Source: Serratia marcescens (GTDB lineage Bacteria; Pseudomonadota; Gammaproteobacteria; Enterobacterales; Enterobacteriaceae). From it: a stretch of 64,000 nt of DNA. The stretch covers positions 3,906,001-3,970,000 of the forward strand of contig NZ_JARVZZ010000001.1 of assembly GCF_029846115.1 (NCBI RefSeq), written 5' to 3'. The first letter of the stretch is position 1, and the number at the start of each line of letters is the position of its first letter. A program made the translations under genes and the position numbers. Below the pieces are notes generated by a model. The model searched no databases. It was not told the origin of the DNA and saw nothing but the letters and a program-made list of their open reading frames with translations. Positions 9,681 through 18,049 of this stretch are shown here, one piece after another.

Positions 9681-11081
9681 ATGCTGGGTCTTGATGCACT
9701 GGAACTCGCCAGAATACAGTTCGCCTTCACCGTGTCTTTCCATATCATCTTCCCCGCCATCACCATCGGTTTAGCCAGCTATCTGGCGGTGCTGGAAGGG
9801 TTATGGTTGAAAACGCACAATGAAGCCTACCGTGAGCTTTACCACTTCTGGTCAAAGATTTTCGCCGTTAACTTCGGTATGGGCGTGGTGTCCGGGCTGG
9901 TGATGGCCTATCAGTTCGGCACCAATTGGAGCTTCTTCTCCGAGTTCGCCGGCAGCATTACCGGGCCGCTGCTGACCTATGAAGTGCTGACCGCCTTCTT
10001 CCTCGAAGCCGGTTTCCTCGGCGTGATGCTGTTCGGCTGGAACCGCGTCGGCCCCGGCCTGCACTTCTTCGCTACCTGCATGGTGGCGCTCGGCACGCTG
10101 ATCTCCACCTTCTGGATCCTGGCCTCCAACAGCTGGATGCAGACGCCGCAGGGGCATGAAATCATCAACGGCCAGGTGGTACCGGTCGACTGGCTGAAGG
10201 TCATCTTTAACCCGTCCTTCCCGTACCGCCTGTTGCACATGTCCACCGCCGCCTTCCTCTCCTCGGCGTTCTTCGTCGGCGCGTCGGCCGCCTGGCATCT
10301 GCTGCGCGGCCGCGACACCCCGGCAATGCGCAAGATGCTGTCGATGGCGATGTGGATGGCGCTGATCGTCGCGCCGGTGCAGGCGCTGATCGGCGATGCG
10401 CACGGCCTGAATACGCTGAAACACCAGCCGGCGAAGATCGCCGCCATCGAAGGTCACTGGGAAAACCCGCCGGGCGAAGCCACGCCGCTGATCCTGGTCG
10501 GTTGGCCGGACATGCAGCGCGAAGAGACCCGCTTCAAGCTGGAGGTGCCGTACCTCGGCAGCCTGATCCTAACCCACAGCCTGACCGAGCAGGTGCCGGC
10601 GCTCAAATCCTTCCCGCCGGAAGATCGCCCCAACTCCACCGTGGTGTTCTGGTCGTTCCGCATCATGGTCGGGCTGGGCATGCTGATGATTCTGGCCGGG
10701 GTGTGGAGCCTGTGGCTGCGCTGGCGCGGCGGGCTGTATCAGTCGCGTCCGTTCCTGTACTTCATTTTGTGGATGGGTCCTTCCGGATTGCTGGCGCTGC
10801 TGGCGGGCTGGTTCACCACTGAGATCGGCCGCCAGCCGTGGGTGGTGTACGGCCTGCTGCGCACCAAGGACGCGGTCTCCGCGCACGGCGACCTGCACAT
10901 GAGCATCAGCCTGCTGGCGTTCATCATCGTCTACTGCTCGGTGTTCGGCGTGGGGTATTCCTACATGATGCGCCTGATCCGCAAAGGGCCACAGCCGCAT
11001 GAACACCAAGAAGACAATACCGAGGGCCGGCCGGCGCGTCCGCTGTCCGCGGTCAACGACACTCTGGACGACAGGAGCTGA
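9681..11081 (+). CDS. cioA: Cyanide-insensitive-type cytochrome bd quinol oxidase subunit I
   Basis: Terminal oxidase subunit of 466 residues carrying the haems and the quinol site in the inner membrane. It begins MLGLDALELARIQFAFTVSF, the conserved N-terminus around the haem-ligand His region (FHIIFPAIT). The periplasmic Q-loop between GDAHGLNTLKHQP and the next helix is short, the feature that separates CioA from E. coli-type CydA. The start was placed at ATG 9681 because a perfect AGGAGG lies at 9671-9676; a reading from 9597 would add an unlikely 28-residue N-terminus. cioB follows 2 bp downstream. The enzyme reduces O2 to water without proton pumping. Confidence 0.92.
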   Translation: MLGLDALELARIQFAFTVSFHIIFPAITIGLASYLAVLEGLWLKTHNEAYRELYHFWSKIFAVNFGMGVVSGLVMAYQFGTNWSFFSEFAGSITGPLLTYEVLTAFFLEAGFLGVMLFGWNRVGPGLHFFATCMVALGTLISTFWILASNSWMQTPQGHEIINGQVVPVDWLKVIFNPSFPYRLLHMSTAAFLSSAFFVGASAAWHLLRGRDTPAMRKMLSMAMWMALIVAPVQALIGDAHGLNTLKHQPAKIAAIEGHWENPPGEATPLILVGWPDMQREETRFKLEVPYLGSLILTHSLTEQVPALKSFPPEDRPNSTVVFWSFRIMVGLGMLMILAGVWSLWLRWRGGLYQSRPFLYFILWMGPSGLLALLAGWFTTEIGRQPWVVYGLLRTKDAVSAHGDLHMSISLLAFIIVYCSVFGVGYSYMMRLIRKGPQPHEHQEDNTEGRPARPLSAVNDTLDDRS

Positions 11082-11083
11082 AC

Positions 11084-12091
11084 ATGGGTATCGATCTTCC
11101 GCTGATTTGGTTTGTCATCATCGTGTTCAGCACCATGATGTACGTGGTGATGGACGGTTTCGACCTGGGCATCGGCATCCTGTTTCCGTGGGTGAAAGAG
11201 AGCGGCGACCGCGATCTGATGATGAATACCGTCGCCCCGGTGTGGGACGGCAATGAAACCTGGCTGGTGCTGGGCGGCGCCGCGCTGTTCGGCGCCTTCC
11301 CGCTGGCCTACTCGGTGATCCTCGACGCGCTGGCGATCCCGCTGACGCTGATGCTGATCGGGCTGATTTTCCGCGGCGTGGCCTTCGAGTTTCGCTTCAA
11401 GGCGAAGCCGGAGAAACGCCATATCTGGGACAAGGCGTTCATCTGGGGCTCAATCTTCGCCACCTTCAGCCAGGGTGTGGTGGTAGGCGCCGTGATCAAT
11501 GGATTCCCGGTCGAAGGCCGCACCTACGCAGGCGGCGCGCTGGACTGGCTGACGCCGTTCGCGCTGTTCTGCGGGCTGGGGCTGGTAGTGACCTACGCCC
11601 TGCTCGGCTGTACCTGGCTGGTGATGAAAACCGCCGGTGATCTGCAGGCGCGCATGTATCACCTGGCGACGCCGCTGCTGGCGATCCTGTTGCTGGTGCT
11701 GGCCGCGGTCAGTATCTGGACGCCGATCGCGCATCCGGAAATCGCCGCCCGCTGGTTTACGCTGCCGAACCTGTTCTGGCTGCTGCCGGTGCCGGTGCTG
11801 GTGCTGCTCAGCGCCTGGGGGATTCAACGCGGGGTAAAACGCGGCGCGCACTACTCGCCGTTCATGCTGACGCTGCTGCTGGTGTTCCTTGGCCTTAGCG
11901 GGCTTGGCATCAGCATCTGGCCGCACCTGATCCCGCCGGCCATCAGCCTGTGGGACGCCGCCGCCCCGCCGCAGAGCCTCGGTTTTATGCTGGTGGGCGC
12001 GCTGTTCATCATCCCGATCATTCTGGTCTACACCTTCTGGAGCTACTACGTGTTCCGCGGCAAGATCAGCCATGAACACGGCTATCACTGA
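11084..12091 (+). CDS. cioB: Cyanide-insensitive-type cytochrome bd quinol oxidase subunit II
   Basis: A 335-residue multi-spanning membrane protein of the CydB/CioB family. It begins MGIDLPLIWFVIIVFSTMMY and carries the conserved VMDGFDLGIGIL and DGNETWLVLGG segments. It forms the heterodimeric oxidase with CioA. The ATG is 2 bp after the cioA stop with GGAG upstream, so the two are co-translated. Downstream, GAGGAGGGAGG leads into a small third gene of the same transcript. Confidence 0.92.
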   Translation: MGIDLPLIWFVIIVFSTMMYVVMDGFDLGIGILFPWVKESGDRDLMMNTVAPVWDGNETWLVLGGAALFGAFPLAYSVILDALAIPLTLMLIGLIFRGVAFEFRFKAKPEKRHIWDKAFIWGSIFATFSQGVVVGAVINGFPVEGRTYAGGALDWLTPFALFCGLGLVVTYALLGCTWLVMKTAGDLQARMYHLATPLLAILLLVLAAVSIWTPIAHPEIAARWFTLPNLFWLLPVPVLVLLSAWGIQRGVKRGAHYSPFMLTLLLVFLGLSGLGISIWPHLIPPAISLWDAAAPPQSLGFMLVGALFIIPIILVYTFWSYYVFRGKISHEHGYH

Positions 12092-12105
12092 GGAGGGAGG
12101 ACGCT

Positions 12106-12258
12106 ATGCAAGATAAAACGGCAACCGCTGCGCCGGCGCCCTGGTGGAAACGCATCGGTTGGCTGGTGATCATCTGGAGCGCCAGCGTGCTGGGGCTGTT
12201 CGTGGTCGCCTCGCTGTTCCGCCTGCTGATGACCGCGGCGGGCATGAAGTCGCATTGA
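12106..12258 (+). CDS. Small DUF2474-type membrane subunit of the CIO oxidase
   Basis: A 50-residue protein starting MQDKTATAAPAPWWKRIGWL with a single hydrophobic helix (about residues 18-43) and a short C-terminus ending GMKSH. Small one-helix proteins of this size follow cioAB in many Proteobacteria (DUF2474) and are analogous to CydX of the E. coli enzyme. The assignment rests on position, size, the WWKRIGWL motif and the strong GGAGGGAGG ribosome site 14 bases after the cioB stop. Confidence 0.82.
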   Translation: MQDKTATAAPAPWWKRIGWLVIIWSASVLGLFVVASLFRLLMTAAGMKSH

Positions 12259-12267
12259 CGCGGCGCC

Positions 12268-12534
12268 TTATCTGGCCGCGCTGTTGGGAAAGTAGAAGGA
12301 AACCACCAGCGTGACCAGCGGCAAGGCGCCGATCTTCACCAGCTCGAACGCTTGTCTCAGCGCTTCATTTTTCTCCCAATACGCGTGGGCGGCGAATACG
12401 CCCACGCTGACCGCAAATATCCCGCACAGCACCTGGCGCGCCAGGCGCAGCCGCTCCATTTCGTCGAAGACCAAGACCTGCTCCAGATAAACCTGGCTGG
12501 CCTCATCGTGCAAATTACGGCTTTCGATGTTCAT
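12268..12534 (-). CDS. Small two-helix membrane protein, unknown function
   Basis: An 88-residue protein with a hydrophilic N-terminal third (NLHDEASQVYLEQVLVFDEM, helical and acidic) and two hydrophobic segments, near residues 36-50 and 68-83. I do not recognise the family. Its ATG overlaps the stop of the upstream ribbon-helix-helix-like gene in an ATGA junction, so the two proteins are made together. It is convergent with the cio operon, with 9 bases between stops. Partner of an unknown small regulator or toxin-like function are both possible; the sequence does not decide. Confidence 0.65.
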   Translation of the reverse strand: MNIESRNLHDEASQVYLEQVLVFDEMERLRLARQVLCGIFAVSVGVFAAHAYWEKNEALRQAFELVKIGALPLVTLVVSFYFPNSAAR

Positions 12535-12755
12535 GGGAAGATCTCCACGACCCGCCCCACCGCTTCAAGCTGTTCACCCTTCTCCCGTACAATGCCAAGA
12601 GAAGTACCATCCTGTTTCATCCAGTACTTATCGGCAAGGGTAATCAGTGCAAACGCCATTTTGATTACCTCGGTTTTTTCCATCCCGTGACGCCGGGCAA
12701 TATCGTTCAGATCATCATCAATTTTGTTCGATAACCGAATCGGCAAGCTGCGCAT
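12531..12755 (-). CDS. Small ribbon-helix-helix-like protein
   Basis: A 74-residue protein beginning MRSLPIRLSNKIDDDLNDIA, which fits an RHH DNA-binding N-terminus: a short basic beta-strand, then an amphipathic helix (KIDDDLNDIARRHG), turn and second helix (EKTEVIKMAFALITL). The C-terminal 30 residues (GTSLGIVREKGEQLE) could bind a partner. ATG 12755 is preceded by AGGAGG. A good sigma-70 promoter with an inverted repeat over its -35 lies just upstream, suggesting autoregulation. It shares a message with the small membrane protein downstream. Function unknown. Confidence 0.65.
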   Translation of the reverse strand: MRSLPIRLSNKIDDDLNDIARRHGMEKTEVIKMAFALITLADKYWMKQDGTSLGIVREKGEQLEAVGRVVEIFP

Positions 12756-12791
12756 AGTCCACCTCCTGTGGCCGTTGATTCACAGGGGGAA

Positions 12792-12829
12792 AGTCTACTG
12801 GAAGGGCAAATATCGTTCAATTAGTGAAC
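12792..12829 (-). promoter_or_regulatory. Sigma-70 promoter with overlapping operator-like inverted repeat
   Basis: On the reverse strand TTGAAC (12815-12820) and TAGACT (12792-12797) are separated by exactly 17 bp, a good -35/-10 pair reading into the RHH-like gene with a start near 12785. The -35 is embedded in the inverted repeat GTTCA-ATTAG-TGAAC at 12815-12829, a likely repressor operator, plausibly for the RHH-like protein itself. Confidence 0.5.
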
Positions 12830-12861
12830 TGTGTAACGCCTCGCACAATCCACATGCAACG

Positions 12862-13947
12862 CTAATGCGGTTTGCGCCCCATCGCGCTGAGGAAGCGCTG
12901 CTGCAGGCGCAACAGCTCCTCCAGCTCCAGCAGGCGGTAATCGATGCCGAAACGCGGCGCCACCTCGCCGATGATGCGGCTCAGCGCCGGGTAATGGCGG
13001 TGGCTCCAGTGCGGGAACAGATGATGCGTCAAATGCAGGTTCGCCCCGCCGAGCCAGTATCCCAGCCAGCGCGGCCGGGTCAGCCAGTCGAAGGTCGTGG
13101 CGAACACATGGTGATACCAGCCGTGCGGCATCGCACCCTGCGCCGGCGCCTGATAAAAATTGGCTTTGGCCCAGTGGGTGCCGATGATCAACATTACGAA
13201 CAGCAATGAAGAAAGCATCTGGCTCAGCAAATAGACCAGCAGAATTTGCCCGATGCCGATGGCCGGCGGCAGCAGCCAGCACGGGATCGCCAGCGCCAGC
13301 AGCAGGTGCGCCGCCTTGCCCGCCAGAAATCCGCACCAGCCGCGCACGCCCTGCTGCGCCATGCGCGCCGCCACGCGGGTGCGGCCCGCCCGGTCCAGCC
13401 AGTCGAACAGCCAGATGTAGTACGGGAACGTCAGCGCCGCCACCAGCGGCCAATAGTAACGCTGGGCGCGCATAAAGGGCCGCCAGCGCTGGAACGGCGT
13501 TTGCCGCAGCACGCCATTGGCGTCGATGTCAGGGTCGTAATGTTCGATATTGTTATGGGCATGGTGAAACAACACGTGGCGCACGCGCCAGCAGTCGGGA
13601 TCCAGCCCCAGCGGGACGCTCACCAGGGCGTTCAGCCAGCGGTTGGCCCAGGGCCGACGGAAAAACGCGTTATGCGAGGCGTCGTGCACCACGTTCACCG
13701 TCAGGAACATGCCAATAAAGATAAAGCCGAAATAACAGGCGAAAAACGCCCAGCCGTTTTGCTGCTGCAGGCTCAACCCGTAACACAGGCCGCACAGCGC
13801 CAACAGCAGCGCCACCTTCGCCAGCATGCCGCCGTCGGCGAAGCGGTGATCGCCGTTGGCCGCCAAATAATGCTGGGCGGCCTGCATCAGCGCGCGATGT
13901 AGCCCGCCGTCATCGCGCCGATAGGCTAACGGGCGCAGCGGTTTCAT
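12862..13947 (-). CDS. Membrane fatty acid desaturase (paralogue 1)
   Basis: A 361-residue di-iron membrane desaturase (fatty acid desaturase superfamily). The three histidine boxes are visible: HDASH at 88-92, HxxxHH with further histidines at 124-136 (ending NNIEH), and HLTHH at 305-309. Hydrophobic segments occur around residues 42-58, 68-85, 165-185 and 205-255. It shares its overall plan and many blocks (FQRWRPxMR, GTHWA, MPHGWY) with the next gene, so the two arose by duplication. Last gene of the eight-gene lipid operon; its ATG overlaps the stop of the preceding desaturase by 4 bp. Substrate and double-bond position are unknown. Confidence 0.85.
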   Translation of the reverse strand: MKPLRPLAYRRDDGGLHRALMQAAQHYLAANGDHRFADGGMLAKVALLLALCGLCYGLSLQQQNGWAFFACYFGFIFIGMFLTVNVVHDASHNAFFRRPWANRWLNALVSVPLGLDPDCWRVRHVLFHHAHNNIEHYDPDIDANGVLRQTPFQRWRPFMRAQRYYWPLVAALTFPYYIWLFDWLDRAGRTRVAARMAQQGVRGWCGFLAGKAAHLLLALAIPCWLLPPAIGIGQILLVYLLSQMLSSLLFVMLIIGTHWAKANFYQAPAQGAMPHGWYHHVFATTFDWLTRPRWLGYWLGGANLHLTHHLFPHWSHRHYPALSRIIGEVAPRFGIDYRLLELEELLRLQQRFLSAMGRKPH

Positions 13948-15026
13948 GGCTGCCCCATAAGGCGCAAGAAGCGCTGTTGCTGCGCCAGCAGTTCGCGATA
14001 GCCGATGCAGCGATATGCCATGCCGTGCCGCTGAGCCACTTCCGCCACCGCGGCGGCCAGTGCCGGATAGTGGCGGTGATTCCAGCCGGGAAACAGGTGG
14101 TGGGTGAGGTGATAGTTCAGCCCGCCGGTCAGGTGTTCCAGCCAGCGCGGCTCAGGCTGCCAATCGCAGGCGGTGGCGAAATTGTGCCGGTACCAACCGT
14201 GCGGCATGCTGTCGCCCGCCGGCGCCGGGTAAAACTCGGCCTGCGCCCAGTGGGTGCCCAGCAGCAGGAACACCACCAGCAGCGAGGCAAACATCTGGCT
14301 GAGCGCGTAAGCCAACAGCACCCAGCCCCAACCGATGCCGTGCAGATGGCACAGGATCAGCGGCACCACCAGCACCAGCGCCACATGGAGCAATTTGCAC
14401 AGCACGAACAGCGCCCAACCGCCGCGCCCCGCCAGCACGCGTTTTTCCCGCAGCGGCGTTTTATTGAGCCGATCGGACCAATCGAAAATCCACGCGATGT
14501 AGGGTAGCGAGAGCGCGGCGATCAGCGGCCAGTACAGATGCTGATAGCGCATATGCGGCCGCCAGCGCTGGAACGGCGTCTGGCGGAAAAAGCCGTTCTC
14601 TTCGGTGTCCAGATCGTAGTGTTCGACGTTGGCGTAAACGTGGTGGTAATCCACGTGCCGCGTGCGCCAATAGTCCGGATCGACGCCCAGCGGCAGCGTC
14701 ACCAACCGCCCCACCAGGCGATTGGCCCAGGGCGCGCGCAAGAAGGCGTTATGCGAAGCATCGTGATTGACGTTGACGTTGAGCAGCATGCCCATAGCCA
14801 CGAACAGGAAATAGCAGAGGAAAAACGCCCAGGGTTGATGCTGCATCAGGCTCAGTGCATAAAACCCGATGCACAGCGCCAGCAACAGCGCGGCCTTGGC
14901 CAACCGCGCGGTATCGGCATAGCGATGATCGCCCGCCAGGCAGGCGTGCGCCGCGCGCTTGAGATCGCGATGAAACGCCTGCTCGCCATCGGTGGGGAAA
15001 CGCAGCGGCGGTAATGAGTCAGCCAT
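13944..15026 (-). CDS. Membrane fatty acid desaturase (paralogue 2)
   Basis: A 360-residue paralogue of the downstream desaturase with the same histidine boxes: HDASH at 88-92, RHVDYHHVYANVEH starting at 123, and HLTHH near residue 304. The start was placed at ATG 15026 (MADSLPPLRF), which aligns with the paralogue's N-terminus; it overlaps the end of the fatty-acid hydroxylase gene by 8 bp. Two desaturases in one operon suggest either two double bonds in one chain or different substrates. An acyl chain bound to CoA, phospholipid or carrier protein is possible. Confidence 0.85.
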   Translation of the reverse strand: MADSLPPLRFPTDGEQAFHRDLKRAAHACLAGDHRYADTARLAKAALLLALCIGFYALSLMQHQPWAFFLCYFLFVAMGMLLNVNVNHDASHNAFLRAPWANRLVGRLVTLPLGVDPDYWRTRHVDYHHVYANVEHYDLDTEENGFFRQTPFQRWRPHMRYQHLYWPLIAALSLPYIAWIFDWSDRLNKTPLREKRVLAGRGGWALFVLCKLLHVALVLVVPLILCHLHGIGWGWVLLAYALSQMFASLLVVFLLLGTHWAQAEFYPAPAGDSMPHGWYRHNFATACDWQPEPRWLEHLTGGLNYHLTHHLFPGWNHRHYPALAAAVAEVAQRHGMAYRCIGYRELLAQQQRFLRLMGQP

Positions 15027-16152
15027 GCGGTTCCTCCACGGCGGCCGGTGCGGCCACTCGCCCCCAGCCCAGCGCGACGCACAGGGCATGCAGCGCCACG
15101 GCGGCCATGGCGATATGCCAATAGCGCTGCGGCCAGCCAAGGTAGCCGATAAACAGCAGCGGCATGCCCAGCGCGATCAGCAGCCAGACGGCGCTCGCCC
15201 ACGGTCGCCCTTCCGTCATGCCGCCCAGCGCCACCGATCCCAACGCCAACAGCACCAGCAGCGCCATTTGCGGCCAGCTGATGTCGCCGTAACCGTAACC
15301 GTATTGGTAGACGTAGCCGACCACCAGCGAGAACAACAGCATGGCGCCGCTGAAGACGCAGAGCGCCGAACGGCGGTCGCGCAGCCTGCCCTGCGCCGGG
15401 CGCCATGTCAGGCGCAAATAGCGCAGGAACGGCAGATTACTCGCCCAGAAAGGGTTGGCGGACGGCCGATCGCCGCTGACGCCGTAGCTGAACGGCGTGG
15501 TCGGTAACGCCGGGCAGAACGTGCCGAACAGTTTGTCCCAGAAGATAAAGCTGCCGCCGAAGTTCTTATTGGAATACGCCATGTCCTTGACGTGGTGCAC
15601 CCGGTGGTGCGCCGGCGTGACCAGGATTTTTTCCAGCACGCCGAGCTTCGGCGTCAGCGCATTGTGGTTAAACAGCTGAATGCTGTAGTGAAAAATCGAC
15701 ACCGTGACGAACACAGACAGCGGCACGCCCGCCAGCGCCAGCAGCAAAAAGAACGGGATCGACGTCAGCGACGAATACCAGGAGTTGCGCACCCCCAGCG
15801 ACAGATTGAAGTGCTCGCCCTGATGGTGCACCACGTGTACCGCCCACAACACGCGAAAGCGGTGGTGCAGGCGGTGCAGCCAGTAGAAACCGAAGTCCCA
15901 CGCCAGCAGGGCGAACAGCCACATCAGCAGCGGCGGCCAGGCGTCCAGCAGCCCCAGGCTGAAATGCGCGGCCACATAGCCATAACAGGTGATCTCCAGC
16001 CCGCGGAACAGCCACAGCATGATATGGCCGGAGTTCAGATTGAACACCAGATCGTGCCAGTTGACCGGCTCACGGCGCCCCCACTGCAGCGCCACCGCCT
16101 CGGCCACCACGATGAACAGCATGAACACTATCGGCAACGCCAGATCGCTCAT
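15019..16152 (-). CDS. Sterol desaturase/fatty acid hydroxylase family protein
   Basis: A 377-residue membrane di-iron oxygenase of the fatty acid hydroxylase superfamily. Histidine motifs are HRLHH at 93-97, HVVHH at 106-110 followed by QGEH, and HRVHH at 183-187, with NHN at 162-164. After the catalytic half there is a hydrophobic C-terminal extension (about residues 230-365) with several membrane helices, longer than in minimal family members. Bacterial homologues hydroxylate or desaturate lipids; sterols are not expected here. ATGA overlap with the PAP2 gene upstream. The likely role is hydroxylation of the operon's lipid product. Confidence 0.82.
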   Translation of the reverse strand: MSDLALPIVFMLFIVVAEAVALQWGRREPVNWHDLVFNLNSGHIMLWLFRGLEITCYGYVAAHFSLGLLDAWPPLLMWLFALLAWDFGFYWLHRLHHRFRVLWAVHVVHHQGEHFNLSLGVRNSWYSSLTSIPFFLLLALAGVPLSVFVTVSIFHYSIQLFNHNALTPKLGVLEKILVTPAHHRVHHVKDMAYSNKNFGGSFIFWDKLFGTFCPALPTTPFSYGVSGDRPSANPFWASNLPFLRYLRLTWRPAQGRLRDRRSALCVFSGAMLLFSLVVGYVYQYGYGYGDISWPQMALLVLLALGSVALGGMTEGRPWASAVWLLIALGMPLLFIGYLGWPQRYWHIAMAAVALHALCVALGWGRVAAPAAVEEPHG

Positions 16153-16766
16153 CCCATTTCTCCTTTAACTACGCGCCTGCGCAGAGTCTTGATGCGCAGG
16201 GCCAGCCCGCCGGCGCAAAGCGCCAGCAAGGCGCCACCTGCCAAATCGACAAACAAATGGCGACGCAGCTGCAGAATGGAGAACGCGATCGCCACACCCC
16301 ACAGCATCCACAGCGCCGTCCGCATTTTGCGCTCGCCGTCGCTCAGCGCCCACACCGCCAGCACCGTCAGCGCCATGTGCAACGAAGGCAGGCAGTTCTG
16401 CGGCGAATCCACCTGCGTTAACGCCGCCAGCAGCTGCGCGCTGATCCCAACGCCCTCGTTCTGCGGATAGGCCATGGTGGTCGGCCACAGCAGGTAAACG
16501 GCCCCGGCGCCCAGCGCCGTCAGCTGCATCGCCAGCGTCAGCCATTTGATTCGCCGCAGCGGCGCCAGCAAATAGCCCGCCGGGACGATGAGGAAGAACG
16601 ACAGGTAGAGCCAAATGGCCGCCGGGTTGAACGGGATCGCCCGGTCAAGCGCCGACGGCGGCAACAGGGTTCCCGCCCCCTGCAGGCGATCGGTCACGCT
16701 ATACACCACCCCGACCGTCCCCCAGCCGAGCAACATGTGCCCTAGCCTGAACAGCGTATTTTTCAT
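16149..16766 (-). CDS. PAP2-family membrane phosphatase (AUR1/inositol-phosphorylceramide-synthase-like)
   Basis: A 205-residue protein with five or six membrane helices. Two of the three phosphatase motifs are clear: LPSLH at 126-130 and RRHLFVD with His170 and Asp174. The pattern PSLHxA...HxxxD resembles the PAP2_3 subgroup, which includes lipid phosphotransferases, more than PgpB-type phosphatases. The ATG at 16766 overlaps the ligase stop by 4 bp; a longer in-frame reading (to 17123) is a shadow of the ligase gene. It may dephosphorylate or transfer a head group in the operon's product. Confidence 0.8.
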   Translation of the reverse strand: MKNTLFRLGHMLLGWGTVGVVYSVTDRLQGAGTLLPPSALDRAIPFNPAAIWLYLSFFLIVPAGYLLAPLRRIKWLTLAMQLTALGAGAVYLLWPTTMAYPQNEGVGISAQLLAALTQVDSPQNCLPSLHMALTVLAVWALSDGERKMRTALWMLWGVAIAFSILQLRRHLFVDLAGGALLALCAGGLALRIKTLRRRVVKGEMG

Positions 16767-18049
16767 GCTTCCTCCGCCTGGCGCACGATGCGCCGCCGCT
16801 TGCGATCGAACTGCGGCAAAACCGCCTGCGCCGTCAACCGCCATTCGAGCCGATCGGTGGCGATGCCCTGGCGAGCGAACAGCGCGATCAGCTGCGCCTG
16901 GCAGTGCGCCAACGCCGCCGGGCTGCAATCGGCGATCAGCTCCAGCCGGTGCTCGCCGCGCTGGATCAGGCGGTAATCGCTGGCCAGCGGCAACGCATTG
17001 GCGATCGTCCGGCTGCAGGCATCGGCGAATACCGCCTGCGGCTGCCGCTGCGCATCGGGCAGCATCAGCTGATCGTCGCGCCGCCCTTCGATACGCGCAA
17101 TCGCCCGCGTCGGCTGCCCGCACGGACAGGGTTCCTTGCGCAGCACCAGCACATCGTCCAGCCGATAACGCACGATCGGCTGCGTGCTGCGGGTGAAATC
17201 AGTGATCAACGGCGTGAAACGCTGCTCGTCGATCCACTGCGGTTCGATATGCAAAAACTCTTCGTTCAGATGCAGCGTACCGTGCGCGCAGGTCGCGGCC
17301 AGGAACCCCTCGGTAGCCTGATACACTTCGCCAACCGCCGGAAATACCTGCATCAGCAGGCGGCGATCCTGTTCTTCCAACACCTCGGCGACCGAAATCA
17401 CTTTTTTGACCGGCAGCGTCACCTGCCCGGCCAGCACCGCCAGCGCCAAGGCGCGCAGCACCTGCGCCGGCGCCACGATGATGCTGGGCGCCTGCCGTTC
17501 CAGCGCGGGCAGATGCTCGCTGAACGGCGCCAGCAAATCGTAAAACGCCAGGCTCAGCCAACGGTTGTTCACGCTGTGATAGAGGTTATTGTCCGCCCGC
17601 AGAAACAGTGCGACACGCTCACCGGCCAGCAGCCCGTCCGGCAGCATCTTCGCCAGCATGCCACCGGCCCACACCTGCTGTTCGCGCGGGCTGACGACAA
17701 ACACGCCGCGCTGCCCGGAAGTGCCGGACGACAACCCGACGCTGTAGCGGCCGATCTTCGGCGTGAAATCGCGATCCGCCTCGCTACGCTGCGCGCAGGC
17801 CAGCACCGCCTCCCGGCTCAGGCCGGCGGTATTCATCCGGTCGAACTGCGCCATCATCAGCGCCTTGTCCATCTGCGGCCATTCGGCGAACGGCCGGCGG
17901 CTGAACCGCTGAAAATAGGGGCTCTGGCTCAGCACCCGACGGGCAAAGCCCGCGAGCTGCCGGGCCTGATGCGCCTCCAGCGCCGCACGATCGCCAAAGC
18001 GCAGGCGCCGGGCGCGGAAATAGTGCCAAAGGGTCATGAAGGGGATCAC
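16763..18049 (-). CDS. Adenylate-forming ligase of the phenylacetate-CoA ligase/F390 synthetase type
   Basis: A 428-residue ANL-superfamily enzyme that activates a carboxylic acid as an acyl-adenylate. The phosphate-binding loop SSGTSGQRG is at 107-115; later come YQATEG (A5-like), RYRLDD (A7/A8-like) and a CPCGQP segment typical of F390-synthetase relatives. I chose the GTG at 18049: it is preceded by GAGGGGG and forms a GTGA overlap with the hydrolase stop, like the other junctions here, whereas the first ATG (18037) has no ribosome site. It could activate the KAS product or load an acyl group onto a partner; no carrier protein gene is nearby. Confidence 0.78.
   Translation of the reverse strand: MIPFMTLWHYFRARRLRFGDRAALEAHQARQLAGFARRVLSQSPYFQRFSRRPFAEWPQMDKALMMAQFDRMNTAGLSREAVLACAQRSEADRDFTPKIGRYSVGLSSGTSGQRGVFVVSPREQQVWAGGMLAKMLPDGLLAGERVALFLRADNNLYHSVNNRWLSLAFYDLLAPFSEHLPALERQAPSIIVAPAQVLRALALAVLAGQVTLPVKKVISVAEVLEEQDRRLLMQVFPAVGEVYQATEGFLAATCAHGTLHLNEEFLHIEPQWIDEQRFTPLITDFTRSTQPIVRYRLDDVLVLRKEPCPCGQPTRAIARIEGRRDDQLMLPDAQRQPQAVFADACSRTIANALPLASDYRLIQRGEHRLELIADCSPAALAHCQAQLIALFARQGIATDRLEWRLTAQAVLPQFDRKRRRIVRQAEEA

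Noticed and set aside
15019..16152. Calling the fatty-acid hydroxylase family gene a true sterol desaturase
   Set aside because: The family name is historical. The other operon genes concern acyl chains, and no sterol-pathway gene is present.
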